Of a stretch of 63,910 nt of DNA, positions 33,918-42,471 are shown one piece after another. The notes under the pieces were generated by a model. The model saw only the letters and a list, made by a program, of their open reading frames with translations, made no database searches and was not told the DNA's origin. The translations under genes and the position numbers were made by a program. The stretch's first letter is position 1. Each line of letters begins with the position of its first letter. Source of the DNA: Gordonia effusa NBRC 100432 (GTDB lineage: Bacteria > Actinomycetota > Actinomycetes > Mycobacteriales > Mycobacteriaceae); contig NZ_BAEH01000022.1 in NCBI RefSeq assembly GCF_000241305.1, positions 1 through 63,910 of the forward strand, read 5' to 3'.

Positions 33918-34322
33918 ATGGTGTGCAGAATGGTTGATGTCGAAGCTCGGACCGGTAATGGGGTAGCTCCGTTCGCGATGCCGGCAATCGCGTTCGCCTC
34001 GCTCTTTGGCTTCCGCTTTGTAAGCGATGAGACGGTCTCAGACGTTCGGGGAGAGCTTATTGCGGTTGCCGCACTCGCAGGTGCCGCTTCGCTGATCGGG
34101 ACGCGACACATTTCCAGAACAGTCGCCGTATTTGGCAGACCAGCCGCATCCACTCTTGTGATCGCCGACATAGTGATCGCGGCGGGAGCCGCTATTGGCG
34201 TTGTGGACGTCTACCGGCACCGCGCGCCCTACCTAGTTGGTTGGTTCATCGATGTGGCGGCACTGGGATGGGTCGGCGCGGCCGTTATGGCGGCTCGCGC
34301 TTGGCGGTTGGGCCAGCGGTGA
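33918..34322 (+). CDS. Small multi-span membrane protein, unknown function
   Basis: 134 residues from ATG 33918, which follows AAAGGA at a good distance. Four hydrophobic segments: about residues 15-30, 48-62, 78-95 and 103-125 ('LVGWFIDVAALGWVGAAVMAARAW'). No recognised family. It lies between the aldehyde dehydrogenase and the metallo-hydrolase and has its own island operator, so it may be a substrate-entry or accessory protein of that pathway. Confidence 0.6.
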   Translation: MVCRMVDVEARTGNGVAPFAMPAIAFASLFGFRFVSDETVSDVRGELIAVAALAGAASLIGTRHISRTVAVFGRPAASTLVIADIVIAAGAAIGVVDVYRHRAPYLVGWFIDVAALGWVGAAVMAARAWRLGQR

Positions 34323-34525
34323 GAGTCCGAAGGCGGCGTACGTGCTGGCCATAGGGCGGTAGCACCTCACGTGGTTTCTGGCGGGCTCGGGTCCGTGGTG
34401 GTAGCCACATTAGCTGCGTTACATGGCGAGTCGGCACGGTCCCAGGGAGCCTCGGAGTCGATCCACTGACACTGGCGATTAGCGAGTCCCGAGTACACAA
34501 CGTATTTCCCAGAAAGGCCTAGCGA

Positions 34526-35458
34526 ATGTCCGTAGAACACGTCGCGGCCATACAGATTGCGGTCGGAAACTCCACGATCACCGGGATCTATGAGCAACCC
34601 CTCGGCGATATCAACATGCTGATTGATGCCAGCGCAGACCAAGTGCGCCAAATTGATTGGCTAGCACCACATTACGCAACCGCCGAAGGTGAACTCGTCG
34701 GTAACATCCAGTCCTTCCTCGTCCACCACGAGGGCACGACAATTCTGGTGGACACCTGTGTCGGCAACGACAAGGAAGTGACCGTCGTAGAGGGCTGGAA
34801 CAACCTGCACTCACCGTATCCGGAACGACTCCGCGAGCAAGTGACTCCGGACAAGGTCGACTACGTATTGTGCACGCACCTACACGTCGATCATGTGGGC
34901 TGGCAGACCCGATGGGACGGGACGAATTGGCAAGTGATGTTCCCCAACGCGCGCCACATTTTCAGCAGGCGCGAGTTCGACCACTGGAGAGCCCTGCTGG
35001 ACGATCCCACCCAGTTGGATCGAGACCCCAGCAACCACCGCGACGCGCTCCTTCAGTCTTTCGAGCACACCCAACGCCGCGTATTCACGCAGTCCATCCA
35101 ACCTGTGGTCGACGCAGAACTTGTTGACCTGGTCGACCCGCCCTACGACGTCGTCCCCGGCGTACGCATGCTCCCCACCCCTGGCCACACCCCTGGTCAC
35201 ATCAGCGTTGAGATCGTCAGCGAGGGCAGGCGCGCCATCGTCACCGGCGATATGTTCCACCACCCGTACCAGCTCGCGCGACCAGACAACGTCGCCGTGC
35301 CTGACTCTGATTCGGTGCAGGCGCTTGCCTCCCGACGTGCACTGCTAACTGAATTAGTCGGGACTGACACGCTGCTAGTCGGTACACATTTCGCCGAACC
35401 GTGGGCAGGCGTGGTCGTGGCGGACGGCGACACTTACAGATTCGAGGCGCCCAGCTGA
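34526..35458 (+). CDS. Metallo-beta-lactamase-fold hydrolase (lactonase-like)
   Basis: 310 residues. Zinc-binding HxHxDH is 'THLHVDH' (His118, His120, Asp122, His123), followed by 'TPGHTPGH', 'TGDMFHH' and a final 'GTHF'. The layout matches the AHL-lactonase/quorum-quenching-like and other dinuclear-zinc hydrolases of the MBL fold. In this context it could open a lactone or ester feeding the alcohol and aldehyde dehydrogenases, but arylsulfatase, glyoxalase II or other MBL functions are not excluded. AAAGG lies 7-8 bp before the ATG. Confidence 0.85.
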   Translation: MSVEHVAAIQIAVGNSTITGIYEQPLGDINMLIDASADQVRQIDWLAPHYATAEGELVGNIQSFLVHHEGTTILVDTCVGNDKEVTVVEGWNNLHSPYPERLREQVTPDKVDYVLCTHLHVDHVGWQTRWDGTNWQVMFPNARHIFSRREFDHWRALLDDPTQLDRDPSNHRDALLQSFEHTQRRVFTQSIQPVVDAELVDLVDPPYDVVPGVRMLPTPGHTPGHISVEIVSEGRRAIVTGDMFHHPYQLARPDNVAVPDSDSVQALASRRALLTELVGTDTLLVGTHFAEPWAGVVVADGDTYRFEAPS

Positions 35459-35504
35459 GCCCAAGCCGCGCGGCGGTGCCAGTGTGGCACTAGTAGTCCA
35501 TGCC

Positions 35505-36074
35505 TTACGACGGTGCAATGAGTTTGCGAGTGGCAATAGCAAGTGCAGCCGGTATTGTTCGCACGTCTCGCATGCCCCTGTCAATGGCGAGGGTGCGCAG
35601 TGACTGCGACGAGTTGGCCCAAGCGGTGGCTAGGGCCAATATTTGCGCTAACAGTACTTCGGCTCGAATGGCGGGTTCAACGAGTCCCTGGTGTTGGGCC
35701 CGCGAAATTGCCTCTATCTTGGGTCGATAGGCATCGACCTCAGCTTCTGCAGCATGAGATCGTTCCAACACGGCCCAATTTGATAGTCGAAGCACATCGG
35801 GATTTGCTTCGAGATAGTCGTAGAGATTGGCTGCGTAGCCCGGCAGATCAGTCTCCGTAAACGGAACGCGTTCGGCCATAGTAGCTAACGCTCTAGCTAC
35901 CACTAGGTCGAACAGCGCGTCTTTGTTGCCGAAATGCACGTAGATGAGTCGTTTGTTGCTATGGGCCCGCTCAGCGATGCGATCGACCCTGGCCCCCGCC
36001 AAACCGTACTGGGCGAATTCGACGTGCGCGGCACCCAGCAAGCGCTGTTTTGTGGCGGAGGCATTAGGTGGCAC
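35505..36074 (-). CDS. TetR-family regulator of the dehydrogenase island
   Basis: 189 residues from GTG 36074. Helix-turn-helix 'KQRLLGAAHVEFAQYGLAGARVDRIAERAHSNKRLIYVHFGNKDALF'; the C-terminal domain is the helical ligand pocket. The frame continues open to 36314, but that extension is antisense to a decayed gene fragment and unlike any TetR. A half-site ACTAACCAG (36112-36120) of the island operator lies 38 bp upstream, consistent with autoregulation. It converges with the metallo-hydrolase gene. Confidence 0.85.
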   Translation of the reverse strand: MPPNASATKQRLLGAAHVEFAQYGLAGARVDRIAERAHSNKRLIYVHFGNKDALFDLVVARALATMAERVPFTETDLPGYAANLYDYLEANPDVLRLSNWAVLERSHAAEAEVDAYRPKIEAISRAQHQGLVEPAIRAEVLLAQILALATAWANSSQSLRTLAIDRGMRDVRTIPAALAIATRKLIAPS

Positions 36075-36111
36075 GGAGTAACTGTACCCGCTGTACCTGC
36101 ACCTACCGGCA

Positions 36112-36120
36112 ACTAACCAG
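36112..36120. promoter_or_regulatory. Island operator half-site ACTAACCAG
   Basis: Matches the first 9 bases of island operator copy 1. It is placed in the leader of the TetR gene and immediately before the decayed duplicate. Short enough to be chance on its own; the context raises the likelihood. Confidence 0.35.
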
Positions 36121-36137
36121 CCGTCGAACCTGCGGCT

Positions 36138-36418
36138 AGGTCGCCGCCGACCGGCACGCACTGAGATCTGCCGCGCGCGGTCAAAGGGCCGTTTCAGACC
36201 AACGAGGTCACCGTCTGGGGGGCGGAGAAACCGCGCGCGATCTTGTACTTGCACGGCGGGCCTTCCTCGTCGGCGGCATTCGCAGTCACCGCCGTCTACA
36301 ACGGTCAAATCCACGTCTTTTCAGCCGGTGCGACGTCATCCCCGAGGGACGGATCGCCCTGGTTCGCACATCGTCCGCAGTCTCCTCGACACCAAAGACA
36401 AACGCGTTGCCTAACCGA
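36138..36418 (+). pseudogene. Collapsed, decayed copy of the ABC1-kinase/hydrolase gene pair
   Basis: Three consecutive blocks match the intact pair in order. 36138-36212 resembles 27949-28020 (kinase 5' part). 36221-36298 resembles 29633-29710 (hydrolase HGGAF region, with one base lost in the run of G). 36296-36418 resembles 30246-30380 (hydrolase 3' end, with single-base and nine-base losses and stop TAA instead of TGA). In the last block the first 35 bases are identical. The hydrolase junction occurs at TCTA, present at both parental break points, suggesting microhomology deletion. No reading frame survives. Confidence 0.85.
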
Positions 36419-36438
36419 CGTCGCCCATTAGTCTCGTC

Positions 36439-37359
36439 CTACGGCGTCAGCACAGCCACCGCCGACGGCAACACCTCGAAGGTCGCGGGCAGCGAGCCGA
36501 TCACGTCACCGTCCACCGACACCAAAGCCGTTGGCTGCGAACTGATTTCGATCTTGGCGCCGCGCAAGGTCTGTACCAACGGATGTTCGACGTGAGTTCC
36601 TTTGAAGACACGCGGGAAGATCCGCGCGACGGTGATCCGGCCGAATCGCCGTTGATACGACGCCAGCGTCACATCCAACTCGCCATCGGTAAGCGAAGCA
36701 CCGGGGGTGATGAGCATGCCGCCACCGTAGGAGCGGGTGTTGCCAACCGCAGCAAAGACCACATCACCGTCGACCTTGAGCTCACCATTGACGACGATCC
36801 GGTACCGCCGCGAACTCAACCCCACTAGTTCGCGAAGAGCGGCCAACGTGTACCTGGCCTGTCCGCGTGGCCACGCCATCGACACTGCCCGTGCGGTGAC
36901 CTCGGCGTCGAAACCCGTTGCGGCAACGGTTACGAACGTGGTCGTCACGCCGTCGCCGAGGCTCACCCGCCCGAGGTCGATCTTCGTCGTTCGGCCGCTG
37001 GCGATCACCGAAACTGCCTCTGGCACATCGTCAATCGGGACGTTCAACGCCCGCGCCAGATCGTTTCCGGTACCGGCGGGAATCACCCCGACCGGCTTCG
37101 TGCCGCCGGCCTCCAGTGCAGCGTCCACCGCTAAACGAATACTGCCGTCACCACCGATGGCGACGAGCGCGTCGACATCGCTTCGTTCACAGGCTTCGAC
37201 GGCAAGCCGTTCGGCATCGGCGGCGTCGGACCCGGTGAGCACTTCGACCCTCACGCCCAGCGTGGCGAATGCCTCCTGGGCTTGCGCGGCGACGGCCGCC
37301 CCGTGTCCGTGCCGCGAGTGTGGATTGACCAGCAGCGCAACCTGTTTGATAGCTGTCAT
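36439..37359 (-). CDS. Diacylglycerol/lipid kinase (Rv2252-like)
   Basis: 306 residues of the DagK/YegS family. The ATP-binding motif is 'IGGDGSIRLAVDAAL' (GGDGS instead of the common GGDGT), followed by 'GVIPAGTGNDLARALNVP' and a C-terminal beta-sandwich with 'VSVDGDVIGSLP'. Family enzymes phosphorylate diacylglycerol; Rv2252 of M. tuberculosis feeds phosphatidylinositol mannoside synthesis. The ATG overlaps the stop of the AGPS-like gene by one base (TGATG), as expected for the conserved Rv2251-Rv2252 operon. The decayed duplicate lies immediately beyond its end. Confidence 0.9.
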   Translation of the reverse strand: MTAIKQVALLVNPHSRHGHGAAVAAQAQEAFATLGVRVEVLTGSDAADAERLAVEACERSDVDALVAIGGDGSIRLAVDAALEAGGTKPVGVIPAGTGNDLARALNVPIDDVPEAVSVIASGRTTKIDLGRVSLGDGVTTTFVTVAATGFDAEVTARAVSMAWPRGQARYTLAALRELVGLSSRRYRIVVNGELKVDGDVVFAAVGNTRSYGGGMLITPGASLTDGELDVTLASYQRRFGRITVARIFPRVFKGTHVEHPLVQTLRGAKIEISSQPTALVSVDGDVIGSLPATFEVLPSAVAVLTP

Positions 37360-38978
37360 CAGATCAGTTTGCCGGGATTGCATACCCCGGCGGGGTCGAA
37401 TACTCGTTTCACCGCGGCGAGTGCTGCGACTCCGAGTTCGCCGTCCTCCTGCGCGAGCCAGGGTTTATGGTCCACTCCGATCGCATGGTGGTGAGTGATC
37501 GACGCACCGGCATCGATGATCGCCTGCGACACAGCCTTTTTAGCTGCCGACCACTGCGCGATCGCATCGCCTTCCTGCCGATAGACGACGGTGAAATACA
37601 ACGATGCACCGGCGGCATAGGTATGGGAGATGTGGCACATCACGACCGTCGGCTCGGGGAGAGAAGCGGTCAATGCCGTTGTAACGGCCGCCTTTACGTC
37701 GTCAACCTTCGACCAGACCGTTGCGGTCTCCAATGTTTCGCAACCAACTCCGATATCCAGCAGCGCGTCGCGGAGGTACGGCGCGTTGAAGCGCCCATGC
37801 TCCCAGGTTCGCGCGGGCATCTCGCCACCGCTGAGTCCTCCTGCCGCGGCGAAGATTTCGCGCGCAACAGTCATCCGCGCCGCGACGGCGGCGGGGGAGC
37901 CCTCAAAGGTGGTGATTGCCAGGCAACCTCCCGAAGGGAGCGCATCGTCAGCTTGTTGTTCACCAATTTCGCTGGGGCGGGCCAGATTCAGTGCGGTCTC
38001 CGCCTCGTCGGACAGTCGCAGGACCGTCGGCATCACACCTTCTTGGGCGAGTTTGCGAAACGCGTCCGCTCCGGCGTCGAAGGAGTCGAACCGCCACGCC
38101 TCGTAGCCGGTGGTTTCGGGCACTGAATGCACGCGTACCGACACCTGCGTGACGATGCCGAACGTCCCTTCCGAACCCATGATGAGCTGCCGCAGGTCGG
38201 GGCCGGCGGCAGACTTCTGCGCCCGCCCGACGGTCAGTACACCCGATGGCGAGACCAATGTCAGCTCGACGACCATGTCGTCGAAACGGCCGTACCCCGC
38301 CGACGCCTGGCCCGACGATCGCGTTACCGCGAACCCGCCGATGGTGGCGAATCGAAAACTCTGCGGGAAGTGACCGAGCGAGAATCCCCGCTCCGCGAGC
38401 GCGGCCTCAGCCGCCGGACCGGTGACACCGGCGCCGAACGTCGCGATACCGGATACTTCATCGAGCGCGATCAACGAGTCGAGCCTGCACAGATCGACGC
38501 TGAGCACCGCGCGAAGATCGCCGGCAAGGGGATCGAGCCCGCCGACGACGCTCGTCCCGCCGCCAAACGGCACGACGGCTACGCGATTGGCCGAACACCA
38601 CTGCAGCAATTGTCCGACGACGTCGCCATCGGCGGGCAGTGCCACGGCGTCGGGCGCATCCTGCGCGGCTAGCCGGCGACGGAGCAAATCCAACGTCGAC
38701 TTTCCACCGGCGCGTGGCAGACGGTCCGCGTCAGCGGTCGAGATCCATTGCGCTCCAACGATCCCGGCAATCGCCTCCACGTCGGCCGCACTCAACCGCG
38801 ACGGCGTCAACTCGACGTCGGCGGCACTCACCTGCGCCGACGGCTCACCCGACACACCCAGCATGCCGCGTATCAGTGTCGACACCGATTCCGATAGCGG
38901 CGCGGCCGACTCGGGGTCACCCCAGGCATTCCACTTCATCGGCGGCTGTGGAAATTGAGCGGCGCGATCTGTCGTCAT
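37359..38978 (-). CDS. FAD-binding oxidase, alkylglycerone-phosphate-synthase-like (Rv2251-like)
   Basis: 539 residues. The PCMH/FAD_binding_4 domain has 'VVPFGGGTSVVGGLDPLAGDL' and 'GSEGTFGIVTQVSVRVH'; the C-terminal FAD-oxidase domain ends 'VKRVFDPAGVCNPGKLI'. The N-terminal 'MKWNAWGDPES' is characteristic of bacterial AGPS homologues. Alkylglycerone-phosphate synthase makes the ether bond of ether lipids; the role in actinobacteria is not established. It is divergent from a TetR only 20 bp away, and operonic with the lipid kinase. Confidence 0.88.
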   Translation of the reverse strand: MTTDRAAQFPQPPMKWNAWGDPESAAPLSESVSTLIRGMLGVSGEPSAQVSAADVELTPSRLSAADVEAIAGIVGAQWISTADADRLPRAGGKSTLDLLRRRLAAQDAPDAVALPADGDVVGQLLQWCSANRVAVVPFGGGTSVVGGLDPLAGDLRAVLSVDLCRLDSLIALDEVSGIATFGAGVTGPAAEAALAERGFSLGHFPQSFRFATIGGFAVTRSSGQASAGYGRFDDMVVELTLVSPSGVLTVGRAQKSAAGPDLRQLIMGSEGTFGIVTQVSVRVHSVPETTGYEAWRFDSFDAGADAFRKLAQEGVMPTVLRLSDEAETALNLARPSEIGEQQADDALPSGGCLAITTFEGSPAAVAARMTVAREIFAAAGGLSGGEMPARTWEHGRFNAPYLRDALLDIGVGCETLETATVWSKVDDVKAAVTTALTASLPEPTVVMCHISHTYAAGASLYFTVVYRQEGDAIAQWSAAKKAVSQAIIDAGASITHHHAIGVDHKPWLAQEDGELGVAALAAVKRVFDPAGVCNPGKLI

Positions 38979-38998
38979 GAGCTACAGTGTTACACATA

Positions 38999-39619
38999 AT
39001 GTCAATCCGTAACGACTATTCTCGTAATCCCAGTTCAGAGGTCGACGAGATCGCCCACCGCGTTCTCGACGCGGCCCGGACGGCGGTGCTACGACATCAG
39101 GGCAGGCGGGTCACTCTCGCCGAAGTAGCTCGCGAGGCCGGCGTCAGCCGCCCGACGGTCTATCGCCGCTGGCCCGACATGGACACTCTGCTGCGCGACC
39201 TGATGACCCGCGAAGTCGGCCGGATCGTCGCCGCCGTCACCGAAACCACTCCGCTGCACACCGGCCCGCGATTCGACGCGACTATCGATCAAGTCGTGCG
39301 TATCGCGGCGGCCATGCGCGACGACGAGCTATTCGCGGTGTTGTGGACCGCACGCTCAGACTTCATGACGCCCTACGTCTTCGACCGTCTCGGCGAGAGT
39401 CAGCGTGGCCTGCTCCGACTGCTCGCCGATGGGATTTCCGACGGTCAGCGCGACGGACATATCCGGGCCGGCGATCCCGACAAACTCGCCGCGATGGTTC
39501 TACTGATCACGCAATCGGCGGTGCAGTCGCGGCCGCTGGTGGAACCGATCCTCGGCGATGACTGGACTATCGAACTTCATCACGCGCTGTCGGCCTATCT
39601 GAAACCGGAGAACTCTTGA
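38999..39619 (+). CDS. TetR-family regulator (Rv2250c-like)
   Basis: 206 residues from ATG 38999; an in-frame GTG at 38987 is possible. Helix-turn-helix 'RRVTLAEVAREAGVSRPTVYRRWPDMDTLLRDLM', then a helical ligand domain. The 20-bp gap to the divergent AGPS-like gene means both promoters overlap and are probably controlled together; GTTAC (38989) and GTAAC (39009) form an imperfect spaced inverted repeat there. Its stop overlaps the glpD start by one base, so it is co-translated with glpD. Confidence 0.88.
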   Translation: MSIRNDYSRNPSSEVDEIAHRVLDAARTAVLRHQGRRVTLAEVAREAGVSRPTVYRRWPDMDTLLRDLMTREVGRIVAAVTETTPLHTGPRFDATIDQVVRIAAAMRDDELFAVLWTARSDFMTPYVFDRLGESQRGLLRLLADGISDGQRDGHIRAGDPDKLAAMVLLITQSAVQSRPLVEPILGDDWTIELHHALSAYLKPENS

Positions 39620-41139
39620 TGTCTGCCTTGACCGCACAGCGACGCCGCGCGGACCTACAAACACTGGCCGATCGCCGCGAACCACTCGACGTTCTCGTGA
39701 TCGGCGGCGGCGTAACCGGTTGCGGCGCAGCGCTCGACGCCGCATCACGCGGTCTTTCAGTGGCACTGGTGGAAGCGCATGACCTCGCGTTCGGAACATC
39801 GCGCTGGAGCAGCAAACTGGTCCATGGTGGTTTGCGGTACCTGGCCTCGGCCAGCGTCGGAATCGCGTACGAAAGCGCGATCGAACGTCATCACCTTATG
39901 ACAACCATTGCGCCCCATCTTGTTTCACCACTGCGTCAGGTGGTACCCGACTTTGGTGAACGCCGCACAAAGCAGTTGGTATGGACGGGATTCCGTGCGG
40001 GGGACGCACTGCGACGAGTCGCGCGCACCCCAAAGTCGGTGCTCCCGGGACCCGGCAACCTGAGTGTCGAGGAGATGGCGACGGTCACGCCGACCGTTGC
40101 TCGCGCCGGGTTACGCGGCGGCGTCGGCACATACGACGGGCAGCTCATCGACGACGCGCGGCTAGTCGTCGGAATTGCCCGCACCGCAGCGGCTTTCGGT
40201 GCCCATATCTGCACCTACACCAAAGCCAGTAAGGTTTCTGGCGCCGGCGCGACACTCACTGACTCGCTGACCGGCGAGAGTTTCGACATCTCCGCGCGCA
40301 GCGTCATCAACGCGACGGGCGTGTGGGCGGGCGACGTCGATTCGACGCTCACCATTCGGCCGAGCCGCGGAACCCACCTCGTGTTCGACGCCGCCGCCTT
40401 CGGCAATCCGACCGCGGCACTGACGGTTCCGGTCGCCGGCTCAATCAGCCGGTTCGTCTTCGCGATGCCAGAACAACTCGGCCGGGTATACCTGGGACTT
40501 ACCGACGTCGACGCACCGGGAGCGATCCCCGACGTTCCCGACGCCGACGACGAGGAGATCGACTTTCTGCTCGATACGGTGAATGTCGCTCTGCGACAAC
40601 CGCTTACCCGCTCCGATATTCGCGGCACCTATTCGGGTCTTCGTCCACTCATCGACGGCGCGGGCGGCGACGGAGGCTCACTGGCCGACGTGTCCCGTAA
40701 ACATGCTGTGCGGGTGAATGATTCGACGTTGGTCAGCATCGTAGGCGGCAAGCTCACCACCTACCGCCGAATGGCACAGGATGCCGTCGACGCCGCGGTG
40801 AAAGCGGCTGGGCTGCAATCTGGTTCGTGTATCACCACGTCGACGCCGTTGATCGGCGCCACCGGCGGCGCCGTGCGACGCGGCCTGCCCGCATCGTTGG
40901 TCGCACGATTCGGCACCGAGTCGGCACGGGTGCTCGATAGCGCGTCCATTCCCGACGCCACGGCATCTATCGCCAACGGCATAGATGTCACCCGCGCCGA
41001 AGTCGAGTACGCAGTGACCCACGAGGGCGCTCTGAGTGCCGACGATGTCATTGAACGCCGGACGAGGATCGGTTTGGTTCCCGACGATGCGGCGCGGGTA
41101 AGGCAGGCGGTCGAGGACGTCGTCGCAGCCGCCTCTTGA
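39619..41139 (+). CDS. glpD: Glycerol-3-phosphate dehydrogenase (GlpD1-like)
   Basis: 506 residues. FAD-binding 'VLVIGGGVTGCGAALDAASRGLSVALVE', 'SSKLVHGGLRYL', 'GTYSGLRPL' and a C-terminal helical domain. It oxidises glycerol-3-phosphate to dihydroxyacetone phosphate at the membrane with quinone as acceptor. DHAP is also the precursor of the AGPS reaction, which fits the conserved cluster with the AGPS-like oxidase, TetR and lipid kinase (order as Rv2249c-Rv2252). ATG 39619 (TGATG overlap with the TetR stop). Confidence 0.93.
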   Translation: MSALTAQRRRADLQTLADRREPLDVLVIGGGVTGCGAALDAASRGLSVALVEAHDLAFGTSRWSSKLVHGGLRYLASASVGIAYESAIERHHLMTTIAPHLVSPLRQVVPDFGERRTKQLVWTGFRAGDALRRVARTPKSVLPGPGNLSVEEMATVTPTVARAGLRGGVGTYDGQLIDDARLVVGIARTAAAFGAHICTYTKASKVSGAGATLTDSLTGESFDISARSVINATGVWAGDVDSTLTIRPSRGTHLVFDAAAFGNPTAALTVPVAGSISRFVFAMPEQLGRVYLGLTDVDAPGAIPDVPDADDEEIDFLLDTVNVALRQPLTRSDIRGTYSGLRPLIDGAGGDGGSLADVSRKHAVRVNDSTLVSIVGGKLTTYRRMAQDAVDAAVKAAGLQSGSCITTSTPLIGATGGAVRRGLPASLVARFGTESARVLDSASIPDATASIANGIDVTRAEVEYAVTHEGALSADDVIERRTRIGLVPDDAARVRQAVEDVVAAAS

Positions 41140-41184
41140 CTTTCCTACTAGGAAAGTGACACGCTACTTTCCAACAAGGAAAGT
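41139..41184. promoter_or_regulatory. Twin palindromic operators ACTTTCC-N5-GGAAAGT
   Basis: Two perfect 7-5-7 inverted repeats at 41139-41157 (spacer TACTA) and 41166-41184 (spacer AACAA), 27 bp centre to centre. The first overlaps the last base of the glpD stop codon. They lie 10-55 bp before the membrane-protein/winged-helix operon, the typical position for autorepression by the winged-helix protein encoded in it. Confidence 0.75.
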
Positions 41185-41193
41185 GAGGAAGCC

Positions 41194-41658
41194 ATGTCAG
41201 ATCTCGATCACAACCAGGCGCAAGACGCGCTCGATGCCGCTGCGCGCGCACAACGATCGGTGGCCGGCCAAGTCGGCCTGCCGCGTATGTACTGGTGGGC
41301 GTTGGCCGCGGGTTGGCTCGCCCTGGGGGTACTCGGCGACTTCGCACCGTCGTGGGTGACCACGGTCGCGACAATCGCCTTCGCCTTCGGCCATTCGGTC
41401 GTCGCGTCAACGCTGCTCGACGGGCGCCGTCGAACTTCGCGACTACAGGTCAGCCGGGATGTCGCGGGCAAGCGAATCCCACTGGCGGTCATCGCGGTAC
41501 TGCTCGCGATGACGGCACTGACCATCGCGCTCGGATTCGGCCTCAACGCCGACGGGGCCAGTCATGCGGGCACCTGGGCTGCGCTGACGGTCGCGGCCAT
41601 CGTCGGCTTCGGCGGCCCAGAAATCCTTTCCGGCACAAGACGTTTGGTGCACGCATGA
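41194..41658 (+). CDS. Membrane protein of a two-gene winged-helix-regulated operon
   Basis: 154 residues. A polar N-terminus of 30 residues is followed by four hydrophobic segments ('MYWWALAAGWLALGVLGDF', 'WVTTVATIAFAFGHSVVAS', 'IPLAVIAVLLAMTALTIALGF', 'WAALTVAAIVGFGGPEIL'). No known function. GAGGAAG precedes the ATG. The stop overlaps the next start (ATGA), so it is coupled to the winged-helix regulator. Confidence 0.8.
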   Translation: MSDLDHNQAQDALDAAARAQRSVAGQVGLPRMYWWALAAGWLALGVLGDFAPSWVTTVATIAFAFGHSVVASTLLDGRRRTSRLQVSRDVAGKRIPLAVIAVLLAMTALTIALGFGLNADGASHAGTWAALTVAAIVGFGGPEILSGTRRLVHA

Positions 41659-41954
41659 CACCCGATGGCTTTGACGAACTGATCCATCCGAGTACGCGAC
41701 TGTCGTTGATGGCCACCCTCGCCGCCGCCGACTGGGCCGAGTTCGCCTATCTCAAGGAGCAACTCGGACTGTCGGATTCGGCTCTCTCCAAACAACTTTC
41801 GACGCTGGAGGACGCCGGATACCTGACCACTGATCGGCAGGCCACCGGGCGTCGTCGAACGGTGCGGGCGCAGCTGACCGATCGTGGACGAAACGCGTTC
41901 GCCGGGCATATGGCTGCGCTGCAGGCCATTGTGGCGCAGAGTCTCGCCAAGTAG
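41655..41954 (+). CDS. Winged-helix transcriptional regulator (MarR/ArsR-like, HTH_34 type)
   Basis: 99 residues: 'PSTRLSLMATLAAADWAEFAYLKEQLGLSDSALSKQLSTLEDAGYLTTDR', the standard winged-helix recognition region, then 'GRRRTVRAQLTDRGRNAFAGH'. Such small regulators usually autorepress an operon with a membrane protein. The twin ACTTTCC-N5-GGAAAGT palindromes upstream are its likely sites. ATGA overlap with the preceding gene. Confidence 0.87.
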   Translation: MTPDGFDELIHPSTRLSLMATLAAADWAEFAYLKEQLGLSDSALSKQLSTLEDAGYLTTDRQATGRRRTVRAQLTDRGRNAFAGHMAALQAIVAQSLAK

Positions 41955-41973
41955 AACGTGTTACAGTTCTGAG

Positions 41974-42471
41974 ATGGGACAGTTCACCCGAGCCGAGATC
42001 GAAGCCGAATTTCAGCTTTTCGAGGGCCGCGCGAATTCTGCTGCGCAGACACATGATTGGGACCCGTGGGCCGAGCAGTTCGCCGTCGACGCGCTCTATG
42101 TGGAGCATGCGATGGGCACGTTCCACGGACGCGAGGAGATCCGTCCGTGGATCAAGAAGACAATGGGTCGATTTCCGGGCAATCATATGGTCGCCTTCCC
42201 CTCGCTGTGGCACGTGATCGATGAGGACACCGCACGAGTTATCTACGAGATCGACAATCCGCTCCGCGACCCGGGCGACGGCTCGGTCCATTCGGCCACG
42301 AATCTCACCATCCTCACCTACGCCGGCGAAGGGCAGTGGGCGAAGGAAGAGGATATCTACAATCCGATGAAGTTCCTCGCCTCGGCCAAAGGGTGGTGTG
42401 AGCGGGCAAGAGAGTTGGGAACGATCACCGACGAGGCGGCCGCGTGGTACGCGCAGATGGGAAAGTACTAA
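41974..42471 (+). CDS. NTF2-like (SnoaL-type) protein
   Basis: 165 residues of the SnoaL/nuclear-transport-factor-2 fold: 'TRAEIEAEFQLFEGRANSAAQTHDWDPWAEQFAVDALYVEHAMGTFHGREEIRPWI'. Members are polyketide cyclases, isomerases or hydratases, or non-enzymatic binders. The leader has an imperfect inverted repeat AGAAC-N8-GTTCT (41953-41970) just before the ATG at 41974. No neighbour suggests a pathway. Confidence 0.82.
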   Translation: MGQFTRAEIEAEFQLFEGRANSAAQTHDWDPWAEQFAVDALYVEHAMGTFHGREEIRPWIKKTMGRFPGNHMVAFPSLWHVIDEDTARVIYEIDNPLRDPGDGSVHSATNLTILTYAGEGQWAKEEDIYNPMKFLASAKGWCERARELGTITDEAAAWYAQMGKY

